This document shows positions 7,088 to 13,500 of a stretch of 18,965 nt of DNA, piece after piece. A model generated the notes under the pieces. It was given only the letters and a program-made list of their open reading frames with translations. It ran no database searches and had not been told where the DNA came from. Made by a program: the position numbers and the translations under genes. Within the stretch, counting starts at the first letter, position 1. Each line of letters begins with the position of its first letter. The DNA is from Bacillota bacterium (GTDB lineage Bacteria > Bacillota > Clostridia > Acetivibrionales > DSM-1351), in contig JAEZFR010000129.1 in NCBI GenBank assembly GCA_023417285.1, positions 1 to 18,965 of the forward strand, given 5' to 3'.

Positions 7088-8311
7088 TCACTTTAAATAT
7101 AACATCATTTTAGTATAATCAAATATAACCTTATGATTTCTAAAAAATCCGTGAGAAATTAATCCGCCGATTCTGAAACCAAAACAATGTTCAATTGATG
7201 GTGGAAAAGGTCCAAAAAGGCCACTTTGATTTCTTTCATAAACCCCACCTAAACTTAAACTTTCAATATCAAAAGGTATTGATTTCATTTTCCCACCACC
7301 ACCAGATCCATAGAAGGTTTCACTTTTTCTTAAAGCAAAACCACATTCTTTAATAGTAGATTTTGGACAAGTAAAGGAGTTTCCTGAAAGTCCTGTATCT
7401 ATAAAAAATAACATTTCACTGCTACTATTTACTTTTCCCTTGGCAAGCATAAAATGGTCACTTGCCATCCAAAACGGGATGTGGTGAAAAGCCTCGGTTT
7501 TTAGCTCATCTTCCAATAGTGTTGCTGAATCCTTACTCACAATCTCGAATGTAACTTTTTCATTAATGTAATCCATCGTTGTTAGAAAATGATAAAAGAT
7601 ACCCGTGCCCAATATACCATCAACTCTAAAATCACCACCATATAACTCTGATGAAATCGTTTTTGTGTCTATTAAAATTACTGGTAGATTCTTTACTTGA
7701 AAATCACCCAATTGAATATAATCAACACAAGAATGAATAAAGGATCCCTTTTTCCCGCCGCCAAAAGCACTCGACTTTTCCCTGCCGAATTCCTTAAGAG
7801 CAAGGCTTCTGGCATATGTTGTATCGATAATGAGTTCACCGCCGCCTGTATCAATAATGAAGTTAACAGGAGATGCTCCATTGATGCTGACTTTTATTAA
7901 GGGCAGAGGATCTTTTTTTAGAAATTTCAATTCAGTTCTACTTTCAGATGAAGAGGTATTATAAACCTTTAGATTTTTCAAATATTCCAGCTTAGTTGCA
8001 CATGATATTCGATTGATTGAATTCATAAAAGTTGATGCATTTTCAAAATCATCTTTCCTAAAATACACATCTGCTAGAAAAGATTTAATAACTTTTGATC
8101 TCGGCATAAGTTCGAGTGCTTTTTGAAAATACTTCTCAGCTGCATTTAAATTATTTTCTAACAAAGCAATATAGCCAGTATATATTATTGAGCTTTTATC
8201 ATAAGGTAATTCAATTAAAATTTCAGAAAAGATATTTTTAGATTCATTAAAGTTTCCACACTTAAATAATTGCAAAGCATTTTTTAGCTTGGATTTTTGA
8301 TTCTTTGTCAT
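7088..8311 (-). CDS. TPR protein fused to a bilobal retropepsin/pepsin-like aspartic protease
   Basis: The first 110 residues of this 407-residue protein contain tetratricopeptide-like helical pairs (for example around 43-70, with A-A-E-K-Y-F-Q-K-A-L-E-L-M-P), a likely protein-binding module. The rest carries two aspartic protease half-domains. The first has F-I-I-D-T-G-G-G-E (catalytic Asp154) and later D-G-I-L-G-T-G-I-F (231-239); the second has F-F-I-D-T-G-L-S-G (Asp305) and later G-G-L-I-S-H-G-F-F (382-390). Two D-T-G motifs in one chain suggest an active site formed within a single molecule. No signal peptide or membrane helix is seen, so it is probably cytoplasmic. GGGGAGGA precedes the ATG. 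It is the first gene of the MerR-divergent unit. The substrate is unknown. Confidence 0.75.
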   Translation of the reverse strand: MTKNQKSKLKNALQLFKCGNFNESKNIFSEILIELPYDKSSIIYTGYIALLENNLNAAEKYFQKALELMPRSKVIKSFLADVYFRKDDFENASTFMNSINRISCATKLEYLKNLKVYNTSSSESRTELKFLKKDPLPLIKVSINGASPVNFIIDTGGGELIIDTTYARSLALKEFGREKSSAFGGGKKGSFIHSCVDYIQLGDFQVKNLPVILIDTKTISSELYGGDFRVDGILGTGIFYHFLTTMDYINEKVTFEIVSKDSATLLEDELKTEAFHHIPFWMASDHFMLAKGKVNSSSEMLFFIDTGLSGNSFTCPKSTIKECGFALRKSETFYGSGGGGKMKSIPFDIESLSLGGVYERNQSGLFGPFPPSIEHCFGFRIGGLISHGFFRNHKVIFDYTKMMLYLK

Positions 8312-8347
8312 AACAAATTCCTCCCCGATTTACTTTTATTCATTCTC

Positions 8348-8378
8348 AGTGTATTATATACCCTAAGGGGAGAGTCAA
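8348..8378 (-). promoter_or_regulatory. MerR-type 19-bp-spacer promoter/operator between divergent genes
   Basis: On the minus strand TTGACT (8373-8378) and TACACT (8348-8353) are separated by 19 bases, the overlong spacer typical of MerR-activated promoters. The spacer holds the palindrome CCCTAAGGG (8361-8369, given on the plus strand). The promoter faces the protease-MFS unit. The same bases include AAGGGGAG, the ribosome site of the merR-like gene, so regulator binding should also affect its own expression. Confidence 0.7.
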
Positions 8379-8382
8379 TATT

Positions 8383-9195
8383 ATGAATGAAAATTTATTT
8401 TCTATAGGAGAAATCTCTAAGATTAAGGGAGTAACCATTAAAGCTCTACGCTTTTATGAAAAAATCGGTTTGATAAAACCTCATTACACAGATCCATCTA
8501 CAAGATTCAGATATTATTCACTTGAACAGTTCATTTATTTGGATATAATTAAAGCAGCTCGCTCCATGGATATAAGCCCTAAAGATGTGAAGGTCATTCT
8601 TGAGAAGAAGGATAATAAAGTATTATTGGACTTTATGAATTATCAAAAAGAAAGTGCTGCACTTAAAATTGCAGAATTACAGAAAATGATTTCAATAATT
8701 GATGCAACTCAAAACACTATTAATAACTCAGTTTCATCAATTTCTCAACAGGATATCTTTTTCAAGGATATACCGCTTCGTTACATTATTTCAAGAAAGT
8801 TTGATGATTTTACAAAAAAGAAAGATTTACTCATTGAATATTCAAAATTTCATAAGATTATTGAAGATGATATGCTTATAGATAATTACGAAACTGGCAT
8901 TATCTGTACATCAAACGATAAGAATGAATTTCATCCATCAGAGATTTATAATGGAGTTAATGTAATTTCAAAATCTAATAAGTCCAGGTTATCTGAAATT
9001 CAAGCAGGAAGATATCTTTGTATTTGTTATAATGAGCATAATGCCGAGGAACAGTTATCTAAACTCTATAGGTATATAAATCAGAATAAGCTAAAACCAT
9101 CTTTAATGATACAGGTTGACTTGTTAAATAATGTGTTTGAAACTGAAACACAGTATGTAGAGATGCAGGTTATAGTTAACAACGATGAGATATAA
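8383..9195 (+). CDS. MerR-family transcriptional regulator with a ligand-binding C-terminus (BmrR-like)
   Basis: The N-terminus of this 270-residue protein is a MerR winged helix: F-S-I-G-E-I-S-K-I-K-G-V (5-16), I-K-A-L-R-F-Y-E-K-I-G-L-I-K-P (19-33), then R-F-R-Y-Y-S-L-E-Q (42-50). A coiled dimerisation helix (about 80-115) follows. Residues 125-270 look like the GyrI/BmrR effector-binding fold, which in relatives binds drug-like molecules. It is divergent from the TPR-protease and MFS genes, and a 19-bp-spacer promoter lies between them, so it probably activates their transcription when its ligand binds. The ATG at 8383 is 10 bases after AAGGGGAG. A weak GGGTA/TACCC hairpin follows the stop. 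Confidence 0.85.
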   Translation: MNENLFSIGEISKIKGVTIKALRFYEKIGLIKPHYTDPSTRFRYYSLEQFIYLDIIKAARSMDISPKDVKVILEKKDNKVLLDFMNYQKESAALKIAELQKMISIIDATQNTINNSVSSISQQDIFFKDIPLRYIISRKFDDFTKKKDLLIEYSKFHKIIEDDMLIDNYETGIICTSNDKNEFHPSEIYNGVNVISKSNKSRLSEIQAGRYLCICYNEHNAEEQLSKLYRYINQNKLKPSLMIQVDLLNNVFETETQYVEMQVIVNNDEI

Positions 9196-9329
9196 ACTAG
9201 CTTTTTAAATCAAGGGTACCTGTAGTTAATACCCATAATCTCCCTGCGCTATAATAAACCAAAATATGACAAGAGGAATACGAAAAAAATACGATAAGAG
9301 GAGAAGTGAGATATGATAATCATTGAAAC

Positions 9330-9358
9330 TTGACACAGAAATATGACAGATGTAGTAT
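9330..9358 (+). promoter_or_regulatory. Promoter for the APH-type gene overlapping a BlaI/MecI-like dyad
   Basis: The gap 9196-9519 holds no intact gene. TTGACA (9330-9335), a 17-base spacer and TAGTAT (9353-9358) form a plausible promoter with a leader of about 155 bases. GACAGATGTA (9345-9354), inside the promoter, matches the BlaI/MecI half-site pattern TACA-N2-TGTA with one mismatch. Just upstream, AGAGGAGAAGTGAG is followed by an ATG (9314) with a stop after six codons, which looks like the start of a lost gene. Confidence 0.4.
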
Positions 9359-9519
9359 TATTTGTAAGTGCAACATTTTGATTTGCATTGTTAAATTATA
9401 TTTTGATATATGTCAAATACGCAAAGGTTAATTAAATTTATTTTCTATGGAGATGTTATCTCAGCGAGTAAAGCATAAATAAAGTTATCAATAAGACTAG
9501 AATACGAGAGGCAAATAGT

Positions 9520-10326
9520 ATGAAAGGCGACCTAATTGGAAGTGGTGCTACTGCAGATGTTTTTGATTGGACAGAAGGAACAATTATAAAAATATTTAAC
9601 GATTATGAACCAGATATGGCTATAGAACAAGAAATCAATAATACAAAGGCCTTGCAAAGCTGTTCTTTTGAATACCCAAAGTTTATTCAAAAACTAGAAT
9701 ATGATGGCAAACGTGCTATTATATATGAAAAAATTGTTGGTACTTCTATTTTGAGACAGATGGAGGCAAACCCGGCTTCTTACAAAAAGTTTGCTGAAAA
9801 GTTAGCCCATCTGCATTTTGAGATTCACAAAAATCATGTAAATGGAGTTAAAGAACAAAAACCATACTTTAAGGAACGTATTTCATATGCAGTTAATTTA
9901 ACCGATTATGAAAAAGAGAGGTTATATAAACTTATTGACAATATGCCAGACGGTGCTTGCCTATGTCATAGCGATTTTCATCCAGATAACATTCTTAGCA
10001 ATGAAAATGGTGATTACATTATTGATTGGGCAGATTGTTGTAATGGAAATGCATGTGCAGATGTGGCAAGAACTCTATTAACATTAAAAACTGCGGAACT
10101 TCCTGAGAATGTTTCCATTTTTACAAAGATTATAATTACGTTTATTCGAAATAGGTTTAGTAATATATACATTAAAGAATATTTAAAGATATCAGGCAAA
10201 ACTATAAAGCAAATTGATGAATGGGAGGTTGCCGTGGCTGCATATCGCCTATGTGCGGCTAAGAAAACTGAAAAAAGTACTATTTTAAAAACTATAAATA
10301 GGTATTTAGAAAAAGTTAAAACATAA
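9520..10326 (+). CDS. Aminoglycoside phosphotransferase-like (APH family) kinase
   Basis: This 268-residue protein has a protein-kinase-like fold of the APH/choline kinase type. Visible features are a glycine loop G-S-G-A-T-A-D-V-F (7-15), an ATP-site lysine in I-I-K-I-F (about 22-26), the catalytic loop H-S-D-F-H-P-D-N-I (about 149-157; Asp151 and Asn156) and the metal-binding I-I-D-W-A-D (167-172). The family transfers ATP phosphate to small molecules such as aminoglycosides, macrolides, choline or homoserine. Nothing here identifies the substrate, and there is no close match to a well-known resistance enzyme. GAGAGG lies nine bases before the ATG. It lies in the accessory segment beside other small-molecule-modifying enzymes. 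Confidence 0.82.
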   Translation: MKGDLIGSGATADVFDWTEGTIIKIFNDYEPDMAIEQEINNTKALQSCSFEYPKFIQKLEYDGKRAIIYEKIVGTSILRQMEANPASYKKFAEKLAHLHFEIHKNHVNGVKEQKPYFKERISYAVNLTDYEKERLYKLIDNMPDGACLCHSDFHPDNILSNENGDYIIDWADCCNGNACADVARTLLTLKTAELPENVSIFTKIIITFIRNRFSNIYIKEYLKISGKTIKQIDEWEVAVAAYRLCAAKKTEKSTILKTINRYLEKVKT

Positions 10327-10440
10327 TAAAATTCATAGAGAAATAAAGTAAGAAAAGAAAAAATCCATTTTTATTAACAATAAATATTGGTTACATTAAT
10401 TGACAATGGTGATACTATATATACATGTAATGGTTTGATT

Positions 10441-10532
10441 ATGAAAGGTGGAATGTCATCCGTCAAGCTTAGTGCGAGATAATCATAGAGCATAAGCGTG
10501 CATTGGAGAAGAAAGATAAAATCATAATTTAA
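10441..10532 (+). pseudogene. Short frameshifted coding-like fragment, unidentified
   Basis: The ATG at 10441 reads M-K-G-G-M-S-S-V-K-L-S-A-R then stop. One frame change near 10476 continues it as E-I-I-I-E-H-K-R-A-L-E-K-K-D-K-I-I-I then stop at 10530. The joined peptide looks protein-like (a helical, charged end), which suggests a degraded gene end. I do not recognise the family, and chance is possible at this length. Confidence 0.2.
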
Positions 10533-10636
10533 TATTTTGGCGAAGCAGTTTTTCATAGACTTTTTTGCGTTGCCAATTTATTGATTTGATTTTACGTTTA
10601 CTCTCCATACGCTTTTACTATTTTCTTTTAGAAAGT

Positions 10637-10666
10637 AAAGTCGTAGAGTAAATCTACGGCTTTTTT
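10637..10666 (+). terminator. Terminator without an intact upstream gene
   Basis: AGTCGTAGA pairs with TCTACGGCT (one G-T wobble) around GTAAA, followed by TTTTTT. It lies about 310 bases past the kinase stop and about 60 bases before the nitroreductase start, so it probably belonged to a lost gene or a small RNA. Confidence 0.8.
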
Positions 10667-10724
10667 ATTTTGCATTAATCAAACTATTACATTTTTTTTC
10701 ATAAATATTGAAAGGGTGAGTTAT

Positions 10725-11306
10725 ATGATGTTGGATTTGCTAAAAAAACGAAAAAGTATAAGAAATTTCATAAGAAAAGATGTACCTGAAGAAGTTATCA
10801 ATTACATTCTTGAAGCTGGGAGATTGTCACCATCTGGTGGAAACGAGCAACCGTGGAAATTTGGATTGATAACAGATAGGACAATGATTAACGAAATATC
10901 TCAAATAGCTTACAACCAAAACTGGATAAAATCAGCGAGTTTTCTGGTTGTACTCTGTACGTACATCGTAGATAAATCACGTGGTGGTAGAGATATTCAA
11001 AAAGTACGTTATCCATGTCTTGCAAAAACAATAGAAAACATGGACGACGAGATTTATACAAAACTAAATCTGGAGGAACATCAAACAAAAATTCCTGGAA
11101 CGCATATGGTTATAGCTTCTTTAGAACATGGCTTGGGGTCGACATGGGTTTCTTATTTTAATGTTGACAAACTTACACATTTTCTAAATCTGCCTAAACC
11201 TTATATTGCTTCTGAAATTATTGCTTTCGGTTATCCTGCTAATATTGAAAATGTAACAAATAAAAAGAGTTTTAATGAAGTTGTATTTTACAATAAATTT
11301 GAATGA
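10725..11306 (+). CDS. Nitroreductase-family flavoprotein
   Basis: This is an FMN-dependent NAD(P)H oxidoreductase-like protein of about 193 residues. The N-terminal L-L-K-K-R-K-S-I-R-N-F motif and the segment L-S-P-S-G-G-N-E-Q-P-W-K-F (about residues 34-46) bind FMN phosphate and the flavin in this family. The C-terminal part has H-M-V-I-A-S-L-E-H-G-L-G-S-T-W and then I-I-A-F-G-Y-P, both usual. The frame is open from a GTG at 10716, but AAAGGGTGAG best fits the ATG at 10725 or 10728. The natural substrate (nitroaromatic, quinone, flavin or other) cannot be judged. Its stop overlaps the open frame of the next gene, whose likely ATG is 17 bases further on, so the two are almost certainly co-transcribed. 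Confidence 0.85.
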   Translation: MMLDLLKKRKSIRNFIRKDVPEEVINYILEAGRLSPSGGNEQPWKFGLITDRTMINEISQIAYNQNWIKSASFLVVLCTYIVDKSRGGRDIQKVRYPCLAKTIENMDDEIYTKLNLEEHQTKIPGTHMVIASLEHGLGSTWVSYFNVDKLTHFLNLPKPYIASEIIAFGYPANIENVTNKKSFNEVVFYNKFE

Positions 11307-11322
11307 TGGGGGTTATTTGGTT

Positions 11323-12363
11323 ATGAACAGACCGTATGTTAACTTAAATAGTAAGAATATAATTGAAAATCTTCTTGCTGCATTAAAAAAAGAGATTGAA
11401 AAGCTTAAATTAATAGTTGGAGTTGTTGGTATTACACTTAATGGAGGATTATCCCGTGGTTATGCCGACCACCTGTCTGAAATTGATATTGTTATTTACT
11501 TAGAGAAGAAGTGTTTTGAGAATTGGCATAAAACAAAAACACCTTTACCACTCGGTATTGCGAAACTTGGAGGGTACCTATACGATATAAAAATTGTTGA
11601 TTTTGAAAGTGAAGAAAAACGCATCTGGGATAGTGCTTCATTGTGGGATTTATCGTACTCAAAAATATTGTTTGACCCAGAAGGGAAAATAGAACAGCTA
11701 ATGAAAGATAAACTATCCTGTACCCCTAAAGTAAAGGAAGCGGAAGCCTTGTTGTTTAGTGCTTGGTGGTACTTTAGACTTGCAGCTGATATTTGGATTC
11801 ACAGAGGTGACGCCTTACAATGTCATTACATGCTTAATAAAGCAGTTGTTCCTCTATTAGAAGCTCTATTTATTGCAAATAGTGAGTATATTCCCCATGA
11901 AAAGTGGATTGTTCATATGAGTAGGAGCCTTTATTGGAAACCGGAAAATTGGGAGGATAAGCTTGCTAAAGCACTGGATACAGGTGACTTATCAACACAA
12001 AGTTTGATTAGCAGACAGGCAGCTATTGAGAGCATATGGAAGGAGACTAATGAATATTTAATTAGCAAGGAATGTTCTGGCTTTAAGTTGTATTTCTGTC
12101 AAAGAGGTTTGTATTCGTTATTAAAATTCTTAGTTGATAACGAGAAGGTTACAATTAAAGAATGGGAATCCATGTCAAATATTATGGCACTTAATTACGA
12201 ACCATTCTATAGTATTGTGACGATTGACAACGAAGTAGTAGTTTTAGAAAAGGAAAAGCTATTATCCATAAGACCAGAAGATATGTACTATATGATATTT
12301 AATGTTGTACAATATGCACGAGATGAAAACGAGGTTAAGGCGATTGTAGAACAAAGTAATTAA
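11323..12363 (+). CDS. Pol-beta-type nucleotidyltransferase domain protein
   Basis: The frame is open from 11275, inside the nitroreductase gene, but the ATG at 11323, about 10 bases after GGGGG, is the likely start and gives a 346-residue protein beginning M-N-R-P-Y-V-N-L. The nucleotidyltransferase signature G-G-L-S-R-G-Y-A-D-H-L-S-E-I-D-I-V-I-Y (about 42-60) corresponds to the G-S-x-A-R-G...S-D-x-D pattern, with E-I-D as the metal-binding pair. A helical region with aromatic and basic residues follows, reminiscent of DUF4037-type C-terminal domains. Relatives transfer nucleotides to antibiotics, RNAs or toxin targets; the substrate here is unknown. Co-transcription with the nitroreductase is expected, and a terminator follows. 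Confidence 0.72.
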   Translation: MNRPYVNLNSKNIIENLLAALKKEIEKLKLIVGVVGITLNGGLSRGYADHLSEIDIVIYLEKKCFENWHKTKTPLPLGIAKLGGYLYDIKIVDFESEEKRIWDSASLWDLSYSKILFDPEGKIEQLMKDKLSCTPKVKEAEALLFSAWWYFRLAADIWIHRGDALQCHYMLNKAVVPLLEALFIANSEYIPHEKWIVHMSRSLYWKPENWEDKLAKALDTGDLSTQSLISRQAAIESIWKETNEYLISKECSGFKLYFCQRGLYSLLKFLVDNEKVTIKEWESMSNIMALNYEPFYSIVTIDNEVVVLEKEKLLSIRPEDMYYMIFNVVQYARDENEVKAIVEQSN

Positions 12364-12373
12364 CGGCTGTTTT

Positions 12374-12411
12374 AAAGGTTCTGTATCTAAGGATATGGAG
12401 CCTTTTCTATT
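12374..12411 (+). terminator. Terminator of the nitroreductase-nucleotidyltransferase unit
   Basis: AAAGGTTCTGTATC (12374-12387) pairs with GATATGGAGCCTTT (12392-12405) through Watson-Crick and G-T pairs around a four-base loop. TTTCTATTTT follows. It starts 11 bases after the stop codon. Confidence 0.8.
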
Positions 12412-12442
12412 TTAGTTACCATGACAGATGTGGCACCAATCG

Positions 12443-12619
12443 CCAGTTGTAGTCATGTCAGGTGTAGAGCGGTAGCCATATCTTGCAACAGTAGCCTTAA
12501 AGTCCGACGGTTCAATAAGGGCTTGGGGCGATAACGCTTTCGCACAGCTAGGCACTGGCGCACACACCGAAAAACTCAGCCTAACACAAGTTCTGACAGG
12601 CATCTTATCGGTGGGATAA
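12443..12619 (+). pseudogene. Decayed RCC1-repeat protein fragment
   Basis: Read with one or two frame changes near 12472-12491, this stretch gives P-V-V-V-M-S-G-V-E, then V-A-I-S, then T-V-A-L-K-S-D-G-S-I-R-A-W-G-D-N-A-F-A-Q-L-G-T-G and T-Q-V-L-T-G-I-L-S-V-G, ending at TAA 12617-12619. This is the hallmark sequence of RCC1 beta-propeller repeats (L-K-x-D-G-x-V-x-A-W-G-x-N-x-x-G-Q-L-G). It covers about one and a half repeats with no start and no intact frame, so it is a relic. Base composition is unlike the surroundings: 54 of the 100 bases 12501-12600 are G or C. It ends about 70 bases before rbr 3'-end copy 3. Confidence 0.7.
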
Positions 12620-12690
12620 TCGTGCGAATGTCAGAATTACGGCGAGTGAAACGCTGATATAGAGCTAAAATGCGATAAAAGGTTCATGCA

Positions 12691-12747
12691 GAAGCAAGAC
12701 ACGGTGCTGGCTTCAAGGGACTTTTGGATAGATATTTTGGTAAGTAA
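12691..12747 (+). pseudogene. Orphan rubrerythrin 3' end, repeat copy 3
   Basis: Nineteen codons, E-A-R-H-G-A-G-F-K-G-L-L-D-R-Y-F-G-K then TAA, have the same amino acids as the intact gene with synonymous differences. Similarity begins at or one codon after the same point as in copy 2. Upstream the frame hits a stop within five codons and does not encode rubrerythrin. No clear terminator follows. Nothing was recognised in 12748-12951. Confidence 0.85.
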
Positions 12748-12951
12748 AGATATAAAATAATACGATAAAATACAATTCTCATAATCTGTAATGCGTTGAA
12801 TATAAAGGCATATAGCCAAAGTTCACGAAACTGATTTTGAGGGTTGTATTTTTTTGTACTTTTGTTTATTTTAACATATATTTAGTTTTGGTGTGAAATC
12901 GGGGGTGCAGACAAAAACTTGGATATAATTATTGTTCATTGGAATAATAAG

Positions 12952-12980
12952 TTGACAGTGGTAAATTTTAGCATTATGAT
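12952..12980 (+). promoter_or_regulatory. Sigma-A type promoter for the small membrane protein/SecA-like unit
   Basis: TTGACA (12952-12957), a 17-base spacer and TATGAT (12975-12980) are near consensus. Transcription would start near 12987, about 40 bases before the likely ATG at 13028. Confidence 0.7.
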
Positions 12981-13027
12981 ATGGGTGTTATTCATTATAT
13001 TAAAAGGTTTGATATGTGAGGGCGTTA

Positions 13028-13345
13028 ATGAAATTAGCAATATTTATTATAAATATATTATTTCAAATATTATTTTTTACTTTTAAATCCATAGGTATTG
13101 CATTAATAAATACGTGTGAATCTATTTTTGTTCGTGCACAGGTTTCAAAGGAAACATTTGTTATCAAATTATATCCTTTCTCAATGATATTTTTTGTAAT
13201 TTACCTTACCTTAAGATTGGCTTCTTTACGCATTTCAAAATACTCAACGATTTCACTGGATATTATTTTTTTCTTTAGTATATTGATTCTTGTTATGTAT
13301 CAAATATTTAAAGAACCTGAAAATCTTTTCTCAAAAAATTCTTAA
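13028..13345 (+). CDS. Small hydrophobic membrane protein, unknown
   Basis: The open frame begins with a GTG at 13016, but GAGGGCG just upstream favours the ATG at 13028, giving 105 residues (M-K-L-A-I-F-I-I-N-I). Three hydrophobic segments are visible (about residues 2-25, 48-70 and 77-95), so it is an integral membrane protein with a short charged tail (K-E-P-E-N-L-F-S-K-N-S). No family is recognised. It has a good promoter and lies about 155 bases before the SecA-like gene on the same strand with no obvious terminator between them. An accessory role in the same export process is conceivable but unproven. Confidence 0.6.
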   Translation: MKLAIFIINILFQILFFTFKSIGIALINTCESIFVRAQVSKETFVIKLYPFSMIFFVIYLTLRLASLRISKYSTISLDIIFFFSILILVMYQIFKEPENLFSKNS

Positions 13346-13500
13346 TCATCATTACCGAATTTCATAATCAAAAGTAACCTGATTTTTACATCAGAATTTA
13401 TCATAATTAATGATATTTTATGATGCATTTTTGTGTTTGAATCTAATGCTGTGTGATTACAAATCGGTTATATTTTTTATTTTTTAAGGAGGGTTTTTGT

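Larger units (their letters stand above)
10400..10666 (+). ncRNA. ORF-poor transcription-unit candidate between the kinase and nitroreductase genes
   Basis: The gap 10327-10724 has no intact gene. A TTGACA (10400-10405) with an AT-rich TATATATACA region 14-17 bases downstream suggests a promoter, though the -10 spacing is not ideal. A clear terminator lies at 10637-10666. Between them only a 13-codon ORF (10441-10482) is found. It could encode a small RNA, or be the husk of a decayed gene. Confidence 0.25.
4418..12690. mobile_element. Inferred inserted segment B between rbr 3'-end copies 2 and 3
   Basis: This stretch of about 8.3 kb is bracketed by directly repeated rbr 3' ends. It carries seven intact accessory genes (DUF2262 protein, MFS pump, TPR-aspartic protease, MerR regulator, APH-type kinase, nitroreductase, nucleotidyltransferase) and decayed RCC1-repeat DNA at its right end. 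Several genes have their own promoters or terminators, giving a cassette-like patchwork. No recombinase gene is present, so mobilisation would need one supplied elsewhere or since lost. It could also be two or more insertions that are no longer separable. Confidence 0.4.

Noticed and set aside
12412..12603. Open frame of 63 residues on the minus strand
   Set aside because: The opposite strand reads as RCC1 repeat protein with frameshifts; the minus-strand frame is a shadow of that G/C-rich relic.
13453..13500. Start of the SecA-like protein at the GTG at 13453
   Set aside because: AAGGAGGG at 13486-13493 points to the GTG at 13501, and canonical Walker A spacing fits the shorter form.
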